Below are positions 44,662-44,675 of a stretch of 44,675 nucleotides of DNA, piece after piece. Each line of letters starts with the position of its first letter. Within the stretch, counting starts at the first letter, position 1. The position numbers were made by a program, and so were the translations under genes. Source of the DNA: Rhodosalinus sediminis (lineage in GTDB: Bacteria; Pseudomonadota; Alphaproteobacteria; Rhodobacterales; Rhodobacteraceae); contig NZ_QOHR01000017.1 in the NCBI RefSeq assembly GCF_003385555.1, forward strand, positions 1 through 44,675, written 5' to 3'. The notes beneath the pieces are model-generated. The model saw nothing but the letters and a program-made list of their open reading frames with translations. It did not search any database and was not told the origin of the DNA.

Positions 44662-44675
44662 ACTGACCGCCGACC

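Overview
The window is GC-rich DNA (about 70% by eye) from an alphaproteobacterium, almost certainly the Rhodobacteraceae/Roseobacter group. The evidence is the gene content: RNase E with a large acidic insertion in S1 and a C-terminal GWW motif, the purC-purS-purQ arrangement, the F1-ATPase zeta inhibitor (DUF1476), tetrameric sarcosine oxidase, a Paracoccus-type sox sulfur-oxidation cluster, and repeats carrying GGAGTATTT...CCAAGATGATG. About 42 protein genes are supported. I saw no rRNA, tRNA, CRISPR array, insertion sequence or prophage.

Layout. 1-150: 3' end of an unidentified plus-strand gene and its terminator. 194-2950: rne (-). 3361-6492: dctB-dctD two-component pair (-), whose regulator lacks the sigma-54 contact loop. 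6529-9427: purC, purS, a zinc alcohol dehydrogenase and purQ (-). 9596-9910: DUF1476. 9970-12602: a homocysteine methyltransferase (+) facing a DUF1638 gene and a corrinoid protein (-), probably parts of a split, MetH-like methionine synthase. 12801-13895: a radical SAM protein of the spore-photoproduct-lyase type under a promoter that contains a LexA-like box. 14172-17529: a small membrane protein, then three Tad-like pseudopilin genes (-). 17830-19263: glutamate dehydrogenase. 19724-20200: flavodoxin-like protein. 20876-26032: sarcosine oxidase soxBDAG, which feeds one-carbon units into folate. 26058-30450: small secreted protein, dnaG, rpoD. 30549-32267: YbjN-like protein, dodecin, small secreted protein, YjbQ. 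32412-39343: nrdR-ribD and ribE, separated by capsule-export genes kpsC, a Wza/KpsD-like lipoprotein and kpsS on the opposite strand. 39552-44610: sulfur oxidation, with soxR-type repressor, HbpS-like protein and soxS on minus and soxVWXYZA on plus, cut by the window edge before soxB.

Shared themes are one-carbon and methyl metabolism (sarcosine oxidase, purine synthesis, homocysteine methylation), information processing (rne, dnaG, rpoD, nrdR) and thiosulfate oxidation. A composite palindromic repeat sits at three convergent gene junctions and probably acts as a two-way terminator. Functions come from reading motifs and context; no database search was possible. Note the naming clash: soxBDAG at 20876-26032 is sarcosine oxidase, whereas soxRSVWXYZA after 39552 is sulfur oxidation.
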